Of a stretch of DNA of 64,000 bases, positions 26,884-36,431 are shown in pieces. The notes under the pieces were generated by a model. That model had not been told where the DNA came from. It saw only the letters and a list, made by a program, of their open reading frames with translations, and ran no database searches. The stretch spans positions 3,598,501 to 3,662,500 of the forward strand of contig NZ_CP101731.1 of assembly GCF_031202305.1 (NCBI RefSeq). Reading direction: 5' to 3'. The DNA comes from Pelagibacterium sp. 26DY04. Its GTDB lineage: Bacteria; Pseudomonadota; Alphaproteobacteria; Rhizobiales; Devosiaceae. Each line of letters opens with the position of its first letter. Position 1 is the stretch's first letter. The position numbers and the translations under genes are program-made.

Positions 26884-27386
26884 GTACGTCTGAGGTTTCC
26901 GCCCTTTCGCCGCACGCCTTCCGCGAGCGCTTCCCCGAGATCACCGTCGGCTTCAACTGGCCGCGCTTCGAGGCCGAGAGCTGGCCCGTCACCCGTCTCA
27001 CGCTCACCGATCCCACGGCGCTCAGCCGCTACCACACCTTCTTCCGCTACAGCCTGGGCCGCATAAACGGCCATTTCCTCCATTGGCTGGCCATGCGGCA
27101 GATGCGCGTGGACGAAGTGCTCGCCAAACTCGCTCGCGTCCCCGAGCCGCACCGGTCCAGCATCATCCATTTCGCCGATCTCTACCGGAGTGGCCCAGCG
27201 CCCATCCGGCTCGAAATCCCCTCCTTTGCCCTGCCCGATGGCGGACAATACATCATGGATTTCAACCACCGCGTCTGCGGCCTCGCCCTTTCGGGCATGG
27301 CGCTCGAACTCGATGTTTTCTCGATCGTCGGACCAGTCAGCAAGGACGTCCTCAAGGATGCGACCCACTGCCGTCCCCGCCCCTGA
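26880..27386 (+). CDS. ParB/sulfiredoxin-fold-like small protein (copy B)
   Basis: The 168-residue protein overlaps copy A by 4 bp (ATGA). It shares the pattern PIxxxIPxxAL, then MDFNHRVCGLALSG, then GPVSKDVLKD with copy A (MVIPAYAL, LDGNHR, GPVDRRILKD). DGNHR has changed to DFNHR, but the Asp, Asn, His and Arg are kept. Length and layout are otherwise similar while overall identity is low, so this is an old duplication. No catalytic role can be assigned. The 3' end lies 63 bp before the GT92-like gene, so both small genes are transcribed with the transferases. Confidence 0.68.
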   Translation: MSTSEVSALSPHAFRERFPEITVGFNWPRFEAESWPVTRLTLTDPTALSRYHTFFRYSLGRINGHFLHWLAMRQMRVDEVLAKLARVPEPHRSSIIHFADLYRSGPAPIRLEIPSFALPDGGQYIMDFNHRVCGLALSGMALELDVFSIVGPVSKDVLKDATHCRPRP

Positions 27387-27449
27387 CGCCTTGCGCCTCC
27401 CTGCCAGTCTGATATGGCCGCGACCATGACGCTTTCGAAAGGCCGCTCG

Positions 27450-28604
27450 ATGCAGCAAACCGATCCGGTGTTCCCCGCCTCCTCATCGGCCTTCCTCCCC
27501 GAAAGCTCGCCCCTGCGCCGCCTGCCGCTCAAGCCCAGGCGCAAACGGCCGGCGGAGTTTCTGAAGCGCTACGAATCCCGGGCGCTGGTCTATGATTGTT
27601 TTTGGGATATGTCGGGGCAAGGGGTGATCCTTGTCTGTCCCCCCGCCCTCAATCTCGATCCGCTCTTTCGCGACGCGCGCTTTACGGCGAACGGAACGCC
27701 CCTTAACGGGGCGTTTTTCCCCTCGCGCTCGACCATGCTGATCGCCTTGGACGGCGTTCCCGACACCGCGCGGGAAATCGACCTTGCCTTCGCCGGCCTG
27801 AACTTCAGCCTCCCCATCCAGCCCAACCAGGCCGAGCGCTTCGACGGCCGGAACGTCCTCGTCACCATGAACAAGGACAATGACCTGGACTGGATCACCG
27901 CCTGGGCAAAATGGCATGTCCGCCTGCACGGTGCCGATGCGTGCCTGTTCTTCGATAACGGCTCGACCCGCTACACCCCGGCCGAGATCGCCGGCGCCCT
28001 CTCGGTGGACGGCATGGCAGAGATCGCCATCCTCTCCTGGCCGCACAAATATGGCCGCAAGGACCCCGCCATCCTCGACCGCCCGCACTATCCGCACTTC
28101 CTGCAGGTTTCGAGCCTCAACGTCGCCCTGCGCCGCTTCGCCGGCCGCGCCGGAGGGCTTCTCAACTGCGATATCGACGAACTGGTCGGCACGCTCGAAG
28201 GCAGAACCATTTTCGATTTCGCCCGCCAAAGCCCCGACGGGCTGGTGACCCTCAAGGGGCGCTGGATCGAGCCGGTCGTGACCGACACCGCCCCAGGGGA
28301 CATCCCGCATCTCGCCTATCGCCAGACCAGCCGCCTCCCCTTCCTGTCGCATTGCGCCAACAAATGGGCGCTCGACCCCAGCCGCGACTGGATCGCCGAT
28401 CTGGGTGCCAAACCCAGCGTCCACCGCATCTATGACGTGCCCAGATCGCTGCTGCGCGCCGCGCCGGAGGCCCCGTTCTGGCACTTCAAGGCCATCAACA
28501 CCGGCTGGAAGGAATCGCGCGACAGCGACCGCCCCCCGGCCCTTTCCCTGAGGCGCCTAGAAGCCCTCGATGCTGATGCCCGCCGCTATGCCGGCGCGCT
28601 CTAG
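27450..28604 (+). CDS. GT92-like glycosyltransferase
   Basis: The 384-residue protein resembles the GT92/DUF23 group: LVTMNKDNDLDWITAWAKWH, then LFFDNGSTRY, and a metal motif NCDIDELV near 245. Later blocks include GRWIEPV and a histidine-rich C-terminal part (HFKAINTGWK). These enzymes are GT-A transferases making beta-linked glycans on surface polysaccharides. Upstream ATGs at 27414 and 27426 lack ribosome binding sites; the ATG at 27450 follows AAAGG and was chosen. The gene contains an intrinsic-terminator-like hairpin at 27695-27718. A same-strand GT8 gene follows after 95 bp. Confidence 0.75.
   Translation: MQQTDPVFPASSSAFLPESSPLRRLPLKPRRKRPAEFLKRYESRALVYDCFWDMSGQGVILVCPPALNLDPLFRDARFTANGTPLNGAFFPSRSTMLIALDGVPDTAREIDLAFAGLNFSLPIQPNQAERFDGRNVLVTMNKDNDLDWITAWAKWHVRLHGADACLFFDNGSTRYTPAEIAGALSVDGMAEIAILSWPHKYGRKDPAILDRPHYPHFLQVSSLNVALRRFAGRAGGLLNCDIDELVGTLEGRTIFDFARQSPDGLVTLKGRWIEPVVTDTAPGDIPHLAYRQTSRLPFLSHCANKWALDPSRDWIADLGAKPSVHRIYDVPRSLLRAAPEAPFWHFKAINTGWKESRDSDRPPALSLRRLEALDADARRYAGAL
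27695..27718 (+). terminator. Intrinsic-terminator-like hairpin inside the GT92-like gene
   Basis: AACGCCCC and GGGGCGTT form a perfect 8-bp stem with a TTAAC loop, ending in a run of five T. It sits about 80 codons into the frame. It could attenuate transcription of the downstream transferases, although coding constraint may also produce it. Confidence 0.45.
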
Positions 28605-28699
28605 CCTTCGCCTTACTCTGTCATAAATTTGTTGCATAACGCTCTTGCCCGGTGCACTCACGGGGCCTTGCCAAAAGAGCTACCGGACGATTTTTTGTA

Positions 28700-29581
28700 A
28701 TGAGCGAGCTTGAAAGCGGACCGATCCACATCGCGCTGACCTTCGACGCCAATTTCTGGGCCCCGGCCTTTGGCACCATGCGCTCGATCTGTTTGCACAC
28801 CCGCCGCCGCGGCGATCTGGTCTTTCATCTCTGCCACCGCCCCCTGCCCCAAGATCAAATCGATGATCTGCGTGAACTCGAAACCGAGTTCGGCGCCACG
28901 CTCAAATTCTACGACATTACCCGGTCGGTATCCTTCAACGAGAAGATCTCCCACCTTCCCTATGACAAGCGCCTGACCAACATCGTCTATGCGCGCCTGT
29001 TGTTCGACGAGCTGCTGCCGCCCGACGTCGAGCGTCTCATCTATCTCGACAGCGACATGATGGTCCTCGCCCCCATCGAAAAGCTCTGGACCACCGATCT
29101 GGGCGGCAAGACGCTCGGCGCGGTACCCGAGCGCTGGGGCGCCTTCATCGCCACCGGCCGCGACTTCCGCAACAATCGCGACCTCTTCGATCCCGCCGAC
29201 CCCTATTTCAACGCCGGCCTGCTCTTGATCGACATGGAAAAATGGCGCGCCGCCAAGGTCGCCGACCGGATCGTGGAATTCACCGAACAGGGGATCATGG
29301 GCCGGATCTATTACGACCAGGATTTTCTCAACATCCTGTTCCGCGACGATTATCACCCTCTCGATGCCAAATGGAACGTCATCGGCCCCGATTTCGCCCA
29401 TGAGGGGCTGGAGGTCTACAATCTCCACTATGTCGGTCGCGCCAAGCCCTGGAACCTCATCTCCAGGGTTGCCTTTTTCCGCATGTACCGTCACGTGATG
29501 ACCAACCGAATCTTTTATAAGTTCTTCCGTCATCGCCTGCGCCGCCGTGCCGGCCGGTTCCTGCCCTTCCTTAGGACCTAA
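28700..29581 (+). CDS. Glycosyltransferase family 8 protein (copy 3)
   Basis: This third GT8 paralogue, 293 residues from the ATG at 28700, aligns with the other copies from its first residues (GPIHIALTFDANFW). Its metal motif is DSD at 117-119 (IYLDSDMMVL), and DPADPYFNAGLLLIDM, KWNVIGP and HYVGRAKPW are present. An open frame starts at 28652, but there is no homology upstream of 28700. It is on the opposite strand from copies 1 and 2, 4 kb away. Its stop is followed two bases later by the next transferase gene. Confidence 0.87.
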   Translation: MSELESGPIHIALTFDANFWAPAFGTMRSICLHTRRRGDLVFHLCHRPLPQDQIDDLRELETEFGATLKFYDITRSVSFNEKISHLPYDKRLTNIVYARLLFDELLPPDVERLIYLDSDMMVLAPIEKLWTTDLGGKTLGAVPERWGAFIATGRDFRNNRDLFDPADPYFNAGLLLIDMEKWRAAKVADRIVEFTEQGIMGRIYYDQDFLNILFRDDYHPLDAKWNVIGPDFAHEGLEVYNLHYVGRAKPWNLISRVAFFRMYRHVMTNRIFYKFFRHRLRRRAGRFLPFLRT

Positions 29582-29583
29582 GC

Positions 29584-30399
29584 GTGCCCGATCTTCCCAC
29601 CATCTGCTCGTTCTGGCACGGCCCGCTCACCTATCTCGCCCGCCTGTGCCTTGCCTCCTTTGTTGAAAAAGGCCACCGGGTCACCCTCTTTTCCTACGAG
29701 ACGCTGACCGATGTGCCGCCGGGGGTCGAACTGGCCGACGCCGCCGGCATCCTGCCGCGCGAAAGAATGTTCTTTTACAAGGGCACCCGCACCCCGGCGG
29801 TCTTCTCGGACCTTTTCCGGCTCGAGCTGATGGCGCAGGAGCGTGGCATCTGGGTCGATGGCGATGTCTATTGCATCAAGCCCTATGCCGGCCTCTCCGA
29901 TTACGTCTTCGGCTATGAGAACCACCCTTCGCTGCGCAACGGGTTCAAGGCCCAAGTCAATCAGGCCGTCTTTGCCTGCCCCGCCGGCAGCGACCTGCTC
30001 GCCGCCCTGCAAAAGGTCTTCACCAGCGGCGAGATTCCACCCGGCCTCGCCCCCTGGCGGCATTTCGAAGTGGTGATCCGCCGCGCCCTGGGGGAAGAAT
30101 TGCCGGTCCACCACATGCAGTTCGGTGCCACCGGACCGGTGCCCCTTAACCACTATATCCAGGCCATGGGCCTTGCCCCTTTCGTGCAGCCCAAGGAGGT
30201 CTTCTACCCCATCGATTATGGCGGCGCCGATCAGCTCCTCAAAGCCGGCAGCCGCATCGAGGATTTCATCGCCCCCGAAACCTTGAGCGTCCATATCTGG
30301 AACAGCGCCCTCACCTCCCGGGCCTTGGGAACCCTTCGCGCCCCCGAGCCCGGCAGCTTCATCGCATCCGAACTCGCTCGCCTCAATCTTGCGGCGTAA
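29584..30399 (+). CDS. DXD-motif glycosyltransferase (GT32-like)
   Basis: The 271-residue protein starts at a GTG with AGGA seven bases upstream. It shows the sugar-binding DXD region of GT32-type transferases: FSDLFRLELMAQERGIWVDG followed by DVYCIKP, preceded by FWHGPLTYLARLCLASF. Such enzymes transfer hexoses to polysaccharide or lipid acceptors. The C-terminal part contains HIWNSALTSRA, a histidine-containing acceptor-side region. It is the last gene of the plus-strand string ParB-like A, ParB-like B, GT92-like, GT8, GT32-like. A convergent 152-bp gap with no recognisable gene follows. Confidence 0.8.
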   Translation: MPDLPTICSFWHGPLTYLARLCLASFVEKGHRVTLFSYETLTDVPPGVELADAAGILPRERMFFYKGTRTPAVFSDLFRLELMAQERGIWVDGDVYCIKPYAGLSDYVFGYENHPSLRNGFKAQVNQAVFACPAGSDLLAALQKVFTSGEIPPGLAPWRHFEVVIRRALGEELPVHHMQFGATGPVPLNHYIQAMGLAPFVQPKEVFYPIDYGGADQLLKAGSRIEDFIAPETLSVHIWNSALTSRALGTLRAPEPGSFIASELARLNLAA

Positions 30400-30551
30400 C
30401 CAAAGCGTCAGCACCTTCAGTTTTCCATCGCAATCGGTGCGTAAGAGGTAACCGAGAAACGCTTGCACCAATGCAATGCGTTGCGTAAACGATCGCGGAA
30501 CCAAGCGGAGGAAACAACCAAGCGCATGGGGAGCGGCCGCTCGCCGCAGGC

Positions 30552-31523
30552 CTAGAGCGTCAAAACGATCTTGCCGACATGCCCGCTCGCTTCCATGCGG
30601 CGGTGGGCGTCGGCGGCCCTTTCCAGCGGGAAGCGTGAATCGATCACCGGCCGGAAGGCGCCCGACGCCAAAAGCGGCCAGACATGCTCCCGCACCGCCG
30701 CGATCAGCCGCGCCTTTTCGGCCACCGGCCGGCTCCTCAAGGTCGAGCCGGTCACCGTCAGCCCGTTCATCATCACCCGGGCGATATCGAGTTGCCCCAT
30801 CCGCCCGCCGGAAAAGGCGATGAACACCAGCCGCCCGCCGCGGGCCAGTGAGCCGATATTGTCGCCCAGATATGGTCCGCCGATAATGTCGAGGATCACA
30901 TCGACATCCCCCGCCTCGGCCCTGATGACTTCGGCGAAGCTCTCGGTCCTGTAATTGATCGCCCGATCGGCGCCCAGATCGCGGCAGCGCTCCGCCTTCT
31001 TGTCGCTGCCGCAGGTGGCAAAGACCGTTGCGCCCATCAGTTTGGCAAGCTGGATCGCCGTGGTGCCGATGCCGCTGGCGCCGCCATGGACCAGCAGCTT
31101 TTCGCCCGCCCGCATCCGGCCGGCCTCGAATACATTAGCCCAGACCGTCGCAACAGTCTCGATAAGCCCGGCCCCTTCGATCGTATCGACATTTTGCGGC
31201 AGGTGCAGCACCTGGGCCGCCGGTGCGGTGCAGAACTCGGCATAGCCTCCGCCAACCAGCAGCGCACAGACTCTGTCTCCCTGGGAAAAGCCCTCGACCC
31301 CTTCGCCGATCGCAGAAATGGTCCCGGCAACCTCGAGCCCGGGAAGATCGGACGCCCCCTCGGGTGGCGGATAGACCCCGCGCCGCTGCGCCAGATCCGC
31401 GCCATTGACCCCGGCCGCCGCCACCCGGATCTGCACCTCGCCCGGTCCCGGCCGAGGCACCGGCCGCTCGGCGAGCCGCAGGACCTCAGGACCACCCTTG
31501 CCGTCGATCTCTATCGCCCGCAT
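30552..31523 (-). CDS. NADPH:quinone oxidoreductase, zeta-crystallin type (MDR family)
   Basis: The 323-residue medium-chain reductase lacks zinc-binding cysteines and has the QOR pattern: GVNGADLAQRRGVYPPPEG, the NADPH motif VHGGASGIGTTAIQLAK, then GRLVFIAF. These enzymes reduce quinones or alkenals with NADPH. Codon 1 could also be the GTG at 31544; the ATG at 31523 begins the conserved MRAIEIDGKGGPE. It is the most downstream gene of the long minus-strand oxidase operon, 64 bp after the DAO gene, and may use its products, but it is also a common stand-alone gene. Confidence 0.87.
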   Translation of the reverse strand: MRAIEIDGKGGPEVLRLAERPVPRPGPGEVQIRVAAAGVNGADLAQRRGVYPPPEGASDLPGLEVAGTISAIGEGVEGFSQGDRVCALLVGGGYAEFCTAPAAQVLHLPQNVDTIEGAGLIETVATVWANVFEAGRMRAGEKLLVHGGASGIGTTAIQLAKLMGATVFATCGSDKKAERCRDLGADRAINYRTESFAEVIRAEAGDVDVILDIIGGPYLGDNIGSLARGGRLVFIAFSGGRMGQLDIARVMMNGLTVTGSTLRSRPVAEKARLIAAVREHVWPLLASGAFRPVIDSRFPLERAADAHRRMEASGHVGKIVLTL

Positions 31524-31587
31524 CGCTTGCACCCGCTTGAACACCGGGAGACCATGACCCGGCGCCGGACCTCAGCGCAAGCGCCGA

Positions 31588-32721
31588 TCACACTTGTTCG
31601 GCATCGTCCGCAAACCGCCCCAACGGCGCCGCTTGCATATAGAAGCGGTCCGGCCGCATGCCCGAAAGTTCGGACACCGTCTCGCCCTTGAGCAGTTCGG
31701 TTGCCGCAAGCCGGCCCCAGATCGGTCCCCAGCCCACTCCACCATGGGAAACGGCAAGATAGAACCCCGGCAGCCAGGGCAACGCGCCCAGCACCGGCCC
31801 GCCATGGGGAATGGCGCGGATTCCGATGCGCACATCCTCGATCGCACCCTCCCGCAGCGCCGGGACATGGCATGCGATATCGGCAACCATCGCTGCCGGG
31901 TCGCTGCCATTGCCGCCATGGATCGCCGTCAGCCCCTCTCCGCGCCAATGGATGGCGACCTTGCCGCCCGGGTCGGGCCGCATCAGCCAGTCGGGACCAT
32001 TGATGACCTGCTCGGGCAACGCCCCCGAAGCGCCGCGCGCGTAGATCATCACTCCAGGGACGAGATCGAGCGGCACCGCCAGACCGGCTAGGGCCGAGAC
32101 ATGGGACGCCCAGCTTCCCGCCGCGTTGACCACGGCATCGGCCTCGATCGCGCTGCCATCGTCGAGCACGACGCCCTTCACCACGTCACCCTTGATCGTG
32201 ATCGCGGCAACCGAGCGCCCCGTGAGCACCCTGCCCTTGCGTCCCCGTAGCGCCTCGACCAATCGCTCGATCATCGCCGGCGCGTCGACCCACCCCGAAC
32301 GGGGTTCGTAAACGAAGGCATCATCGTCAGGTCCAGGGGAAAGCCCGGGCGTCATCTGGGCCAGCTCATGCCGGTCTATGATCCTGAGATCGATGCCGCG
32401 CTCGAGGCAAGCCGCCACCGAGCGGCGGAAATCGGGAGCCGCCGCGCCATAGGTGATCGTGCCGCTCCAATCGAGCCACTCCCCGCCGATCTCCGCATGG
32501 AGCGCCTCGAAGGTCTCGTTGATCGTGAGCCGCAACTTGGCGCGCCCGGCATCTTCGTTCCAGCTCACCTGCGGAAAGGACGAAAGCCAGGAAAACGATG
32601 CCCCGCTGGTGCCCGAACCGGGTGCCCGCGCTTCGATCAGGGTCACGTCTGCGCCCTCGACGCCGAGCCGATAGGCGATATTGGCGCCGATCGTTCCGCC
32701 GCCGATGACGACGATCTTCAC
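31588..32721 (-). CDS. FAD-dependent amino acid/amine oxidase, DAO family (copy 2)
   Basis: The 377-residue flavoprotein has an N-terminal FAD dinucleotide-binding motif (IGGGTIGANIAYRL) with the Glu of VTLIEARAPGSG for ribose binding. A late GGVGWGPIWGRLAATELL block closes the DAO fold. Enzymes of this family oxidise secondary amines or D-amino acids to imines with O2 or a carrier. It overlaps the FMN-enzyme gene by 4 bp. Together with RidA in the operon, imine products seem likely. The substrate is not determined by sequence. Confidence 0.85.
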   Translation of the reverse strand: MKIVVIGGGTIGANIAYRLGVEGADVTLIEARAPGSGTSGASFSWLSSFPQVSWNEDAGRAKLRLTINETFEALHAEIGGEWLDWSGTITYGAAAPDFRRSVAACLERGIDLRIIDRHELAQMTPGLSPGPDDDAFVYEPRSGWVDAPAMIERLVEALRGRKGRVLTGRSVAAITIKGDVVKGVVLDDGSAIEADAVVNAAGSWASHVSALAGLAVPLDLVPGVMIYARGASGALPEQVINGPDWLMRPDPGGKVAIHWRGEGLTAIHGGNGSDPAAMVADIACHVPALREGAIEDVRIGIRAIPHGGPVLGALPWLPGFYLAVSHGGVGWGPIWGRLAATELLKGETVSELSGMRPDRFYMQAAPLGRFADDAEQV

Positions 32722-33823
32722 GGCATCGTCCTGAACACTTCGGGCGAAAGATCGGAAACGACGCTGCAGCCCAGATGGCCGAGCGTTGTCCAGAACTCGT
32801 CACGCAACAGGTCGAGGACGCGCTTGACGCCCGCCTCCCCGTCGGCGGCCAGCCCCAGCGCCGCGATCCTGCCCAGGGCCACTGCATTGGCGCCCAGGGC
32901 GATGGCCGTCGCGATGTCGCTGCCGCGGCGGATACCCGAATCGAAGATGATCGGCACATCCGGCCCCGCTTCCGCGCGAACTTCGGCCAGCGTCGTGATC
33001 GCCGCCGGCGTACGGTCGATGGTGCGCCCGCCATAGTTGGAAACATAAAGCCCCTGCGCCCCGGCCTTGAGGGCCGCGCGCGCATCGGCCCGCCCGCCGA
33101 TACCCTTGACGATGCAGGGCAGCGGCGCCTGGGCGATCACGCTCGCGGCCTTGTCCCATCCCCAGCGCGGCTCGGTGAAATCGAGCAGTTCGGTGAGCAT
33201 GGCGATATCGGATTTGCCCGGCCCGAAATTGGAGGGCTTTTCCCCCGCCGGCAGCGAGAACCGGTCTTCCATCATGCGCTCGCGCCATTGCCGGATGGGC
33301 GAGAAGGTCACGCAGATATATTCGTATCCGGCGTCCTTGGCCCGGTGCATCATATCGATGACCGCGCTCTCCTCGCCGCAAAACGTCATCTGGAAAACGA
33401 CGGCGGCAGGGCTTGCCTCCCGCACATCTTCCAGCGAATGCCCGGCCGCCACCGGCACCATCTGGCGGATGCCCGCCGCATGCGCGGCCCGGCCCACCGC
33501 CAGCATCCCCTCGGGATGGAACAATGTCTCGCCCCCGCCGAACGGCGCGGTAAAGGCGGGAAAGCTCAGCTCGTATCCCAGAACATTCGTGCGCGTATCG
33601 GGATTGGCGACGCCGGTAAAAAGCGGCGCGTCGAAAAGATAGCGGTCGAATGCCGCGACGTTCTCCCGCGCCGTGATCTCGTCACCCGTCCCGCACTGGA
33701 GATAGTTCCAGTTGGTTTCCGACAGCTTGGCCCGGGCCGCGGCCTTGATGCCGCGCAGGGATGCGAATTTTTCACCCGTGGCATAGCGGTCGTCCCGGCG
33801 GACGTCCTGGGGAATTTGCGTAG

Positions 33824-33827
<4 letters not shown>
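32718..33827 (-). CDS. FMN-dependent alpha-hydroxyacid oxidase homologue with altered active site
   Basis: The 369-residue protein has the TIM-barrel FMN fold of lactate/glycolate oxidases: FPAFTAPFGG, VKGIGGRADARAAL with Lys241, and IIFDSGIRRGSD with Arg300. However, the catalytic histidine motif SNHGGRQLD reads SNYGGRTID (Tyr265), the FQxY tyrosine is threonine (FQMTF), and the TVDTP aspartate region reads VTFSP. The flavin-binding part is kept while the proton-abstracting His is lost, so classic hydroxyacid oxidation is doubtful. It may act on another substrate or transfer oxygen. It lies between the ABC ATPase and DAO genes with 4-bp overlaps on both sides. Confidence 0.83.
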
Positions 33828-34689
<862 letters not shown>

Positions 34690-34693
<4 letters not shown>

Positions 34694-35511
34694 TGGATCC
34701 TCACAGTCTCAAGCGGTCCATCCCCGCCCCTGTCGGGAAGCGCTGCGAGCAACTCCCGGGTATAGGCATCCCTGGGCGTTTCAAAGAGGCTCAAGACATC
34801 GGCCTCCTCGCGCTTCTTGCCCTGGTACTGGACGATCACCCTGTCGGCGGTTTCCGCCACCACGCCCATGTCGTGGGTGATGAGGATCAGTCCCATGCCG
34901 CTCTCTTCCTGGAGCTTGAGCATCAGGTCGAGGATCTGCTTTTGGATCGTCACATCGAGCGCCGTTGTGGGCTCGTCGGCGATCAGCAGCTTGGGATTGC
35001 AGGCAATGGCCATGGCGATCATCACGCGCTGGCATTGCCCTCCCGACATTTGATGCGGATAGGCCGAAAGCTTGCCCTTGGGATCGGGCAGCCCGACGGC
35101 TTCGAGCAGTTCGATCGTGCGCGCCCGGCGCTCGGCCCGTCCAAGGCTCTGGTGCTTTTTGAGCACCTCCCCAATCTGCAATCCCACCGTAAAGGAGGGA
35201 TTGAGCGAAGCGATGGGTTCTTGAAAGATCATGGCGACGTCGCGGCCGATGATGCGGCGTCTGGCCCGGTCGTCGAGCCCCATCATGTCGATGCCGTCAA
35301 ATCGCATCGCCTTGGCCGACACCTTGGCCGTATCGGGCAAAAGTCCCATTACGGCCAGCATGGCGACCGATTTGCCCGAGCCGCTTTCCCCAACGATGGC
35401 GAGCACTTCACCCCCATCCACATGCATGTCGATCCCATCGACGGCATGGAGCGGCCCGCGCGCGGTTTCGAAGGTAACCGTCAGATCCTCGATTTCGAGC
35501 AATCGCGCCAT
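34690..35511 (-). CDS. Oligopeptide-type ABC transporter ATPase (OppD/DppD-like)
   Basis: The 273-residue ATPase has Walker [10 protein letters not shown], signature MSGGQCQR, Walker [13 protein letters not shown] and the OppD-type cysteine-free C-terminal extension. The frame is open to 35625, but the ATG at 35511 follows GAGGAG and starts at the ABC domain ([15 protein letters not shown]), so it is the likely start. It pairs with the OppF-like ATPase and follows the DppC-like permease gene after 2 bp. Confidence 0.9.
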
Positions 35512-35513
35512 GC

Positions 35514-36431
35514 TCAACTCCTCTTCAGCCGCGGATCGAGAGCGTCGCGCAGCCCGTCGCCGCAAAGATTGATGGCCAACACGGTGACGAGGATGGCAAG
35601 GCCGGGGAATGTCACGACCCACCATGCGCGCAGGATGAATTCGCGCGCCTCAGCCAGCATGGTTCCCCATTCCGGCGTGGGCGGTTGCGCCCCCAGCCCG
35701 AGAAAGCCCAGCGCCGCCGCATCGAGAATTGCCGTCGAGAACGAGAGCGTCGCCTGCACGGTGAGCGGGGCAAGGCAATTGGGCAGGATGGTGCGGAACA
35801 TCAGCCGCAGCGCCGAAGCCCCGCCCACCCGGGCCGCCGTCACGTATTCCCGGCCCTTCTCGGCCATCACGCTGGCCCGCGCCAGCCGCGCGAAATGGGG
35901 CTGGAGCACCAGCGCGATGGCGATCATCGCATTGGTCAGCCCCGGCCCCAGGATCGCGACGAGCACAAGAGCGAGAAGCAGCGAGGGAAAGGCGAGGATG
36001 ACGTCCATCACCCGCATGACCACCGTATCGATCCAGCCGCCGAAATAGCCTGAAACCAGCCCCAGCACCGTACCCACCACGACGGCGATGGTGACGACCA
36101 CCAGGCCGATGGTGAGCGAATACTGCGATCCCATGATGAGACGCGAGAGGATGTCGCGGCCCACCGCGTCGGTTCCGAGCGGAAACTGCGCCATCCCGCC
36201 TTCGAGCCACATGGGCGGCACCAGGATCGCGTCGCGATACTGCCATGTCGGATCGTGCGGCACGATGAACGGAGCAAACAGAGCAACCATCGCCAGAACG
36301 ATCAATATGCACAGCCCCGCGATCGCCCCGCGGTTGCGGCTGAAATCGCGCCAGAAATCGGCAAGCGAGCCGCGGAACGTGCCGGCGCGGGCATCGAGCT
36401 CTGGCGCAGTGGGGGAAACCGGGTCAGCCAT
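35514..36431 (-). CDS. ABC transporter permease (DppC/OppC-like)
   Basis: The 305-residue inner-membrane protein has six helices and the EAA-type cytoplasmic loop (ALVLQPHFARLARASVMAEK, then REYVTAARVGGAS) that contacts the ATPases. It begins MADPVSPTAPE at 36431. A longer frame lies inside the preceding permease gene. It overlaps the stop of the DppB-like gene by 8 bp, so the two permeases are translated together. Confidence 0.88.
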   Translation of the reverse strand: MADPVSPTAPELDARAGTFRGSLADFWRDFSRNRGAIAGLCILIVLAMVALFAPFIVPHDPTWQYRDAILVPPMWLEGGMAQFPLGTDAVGRDILSRLIMGSQYSLTIGLVVVTIAVVVGTVLGLVSGYFGGWIDTVVMRVMDVILAFPSLLLALVLVAILGPGLTNAMIAIALVLQPHFARLARASVMAEKGREYVTAARVGGASALRLMFRTILPNCLAPLTVQATLSFSTAILDAAALGFLGLGAQPPTPEWGTMLAEAREFILRAWWVVTFPGLAILVTVLAINLCGDGLRDALDPRLKRS

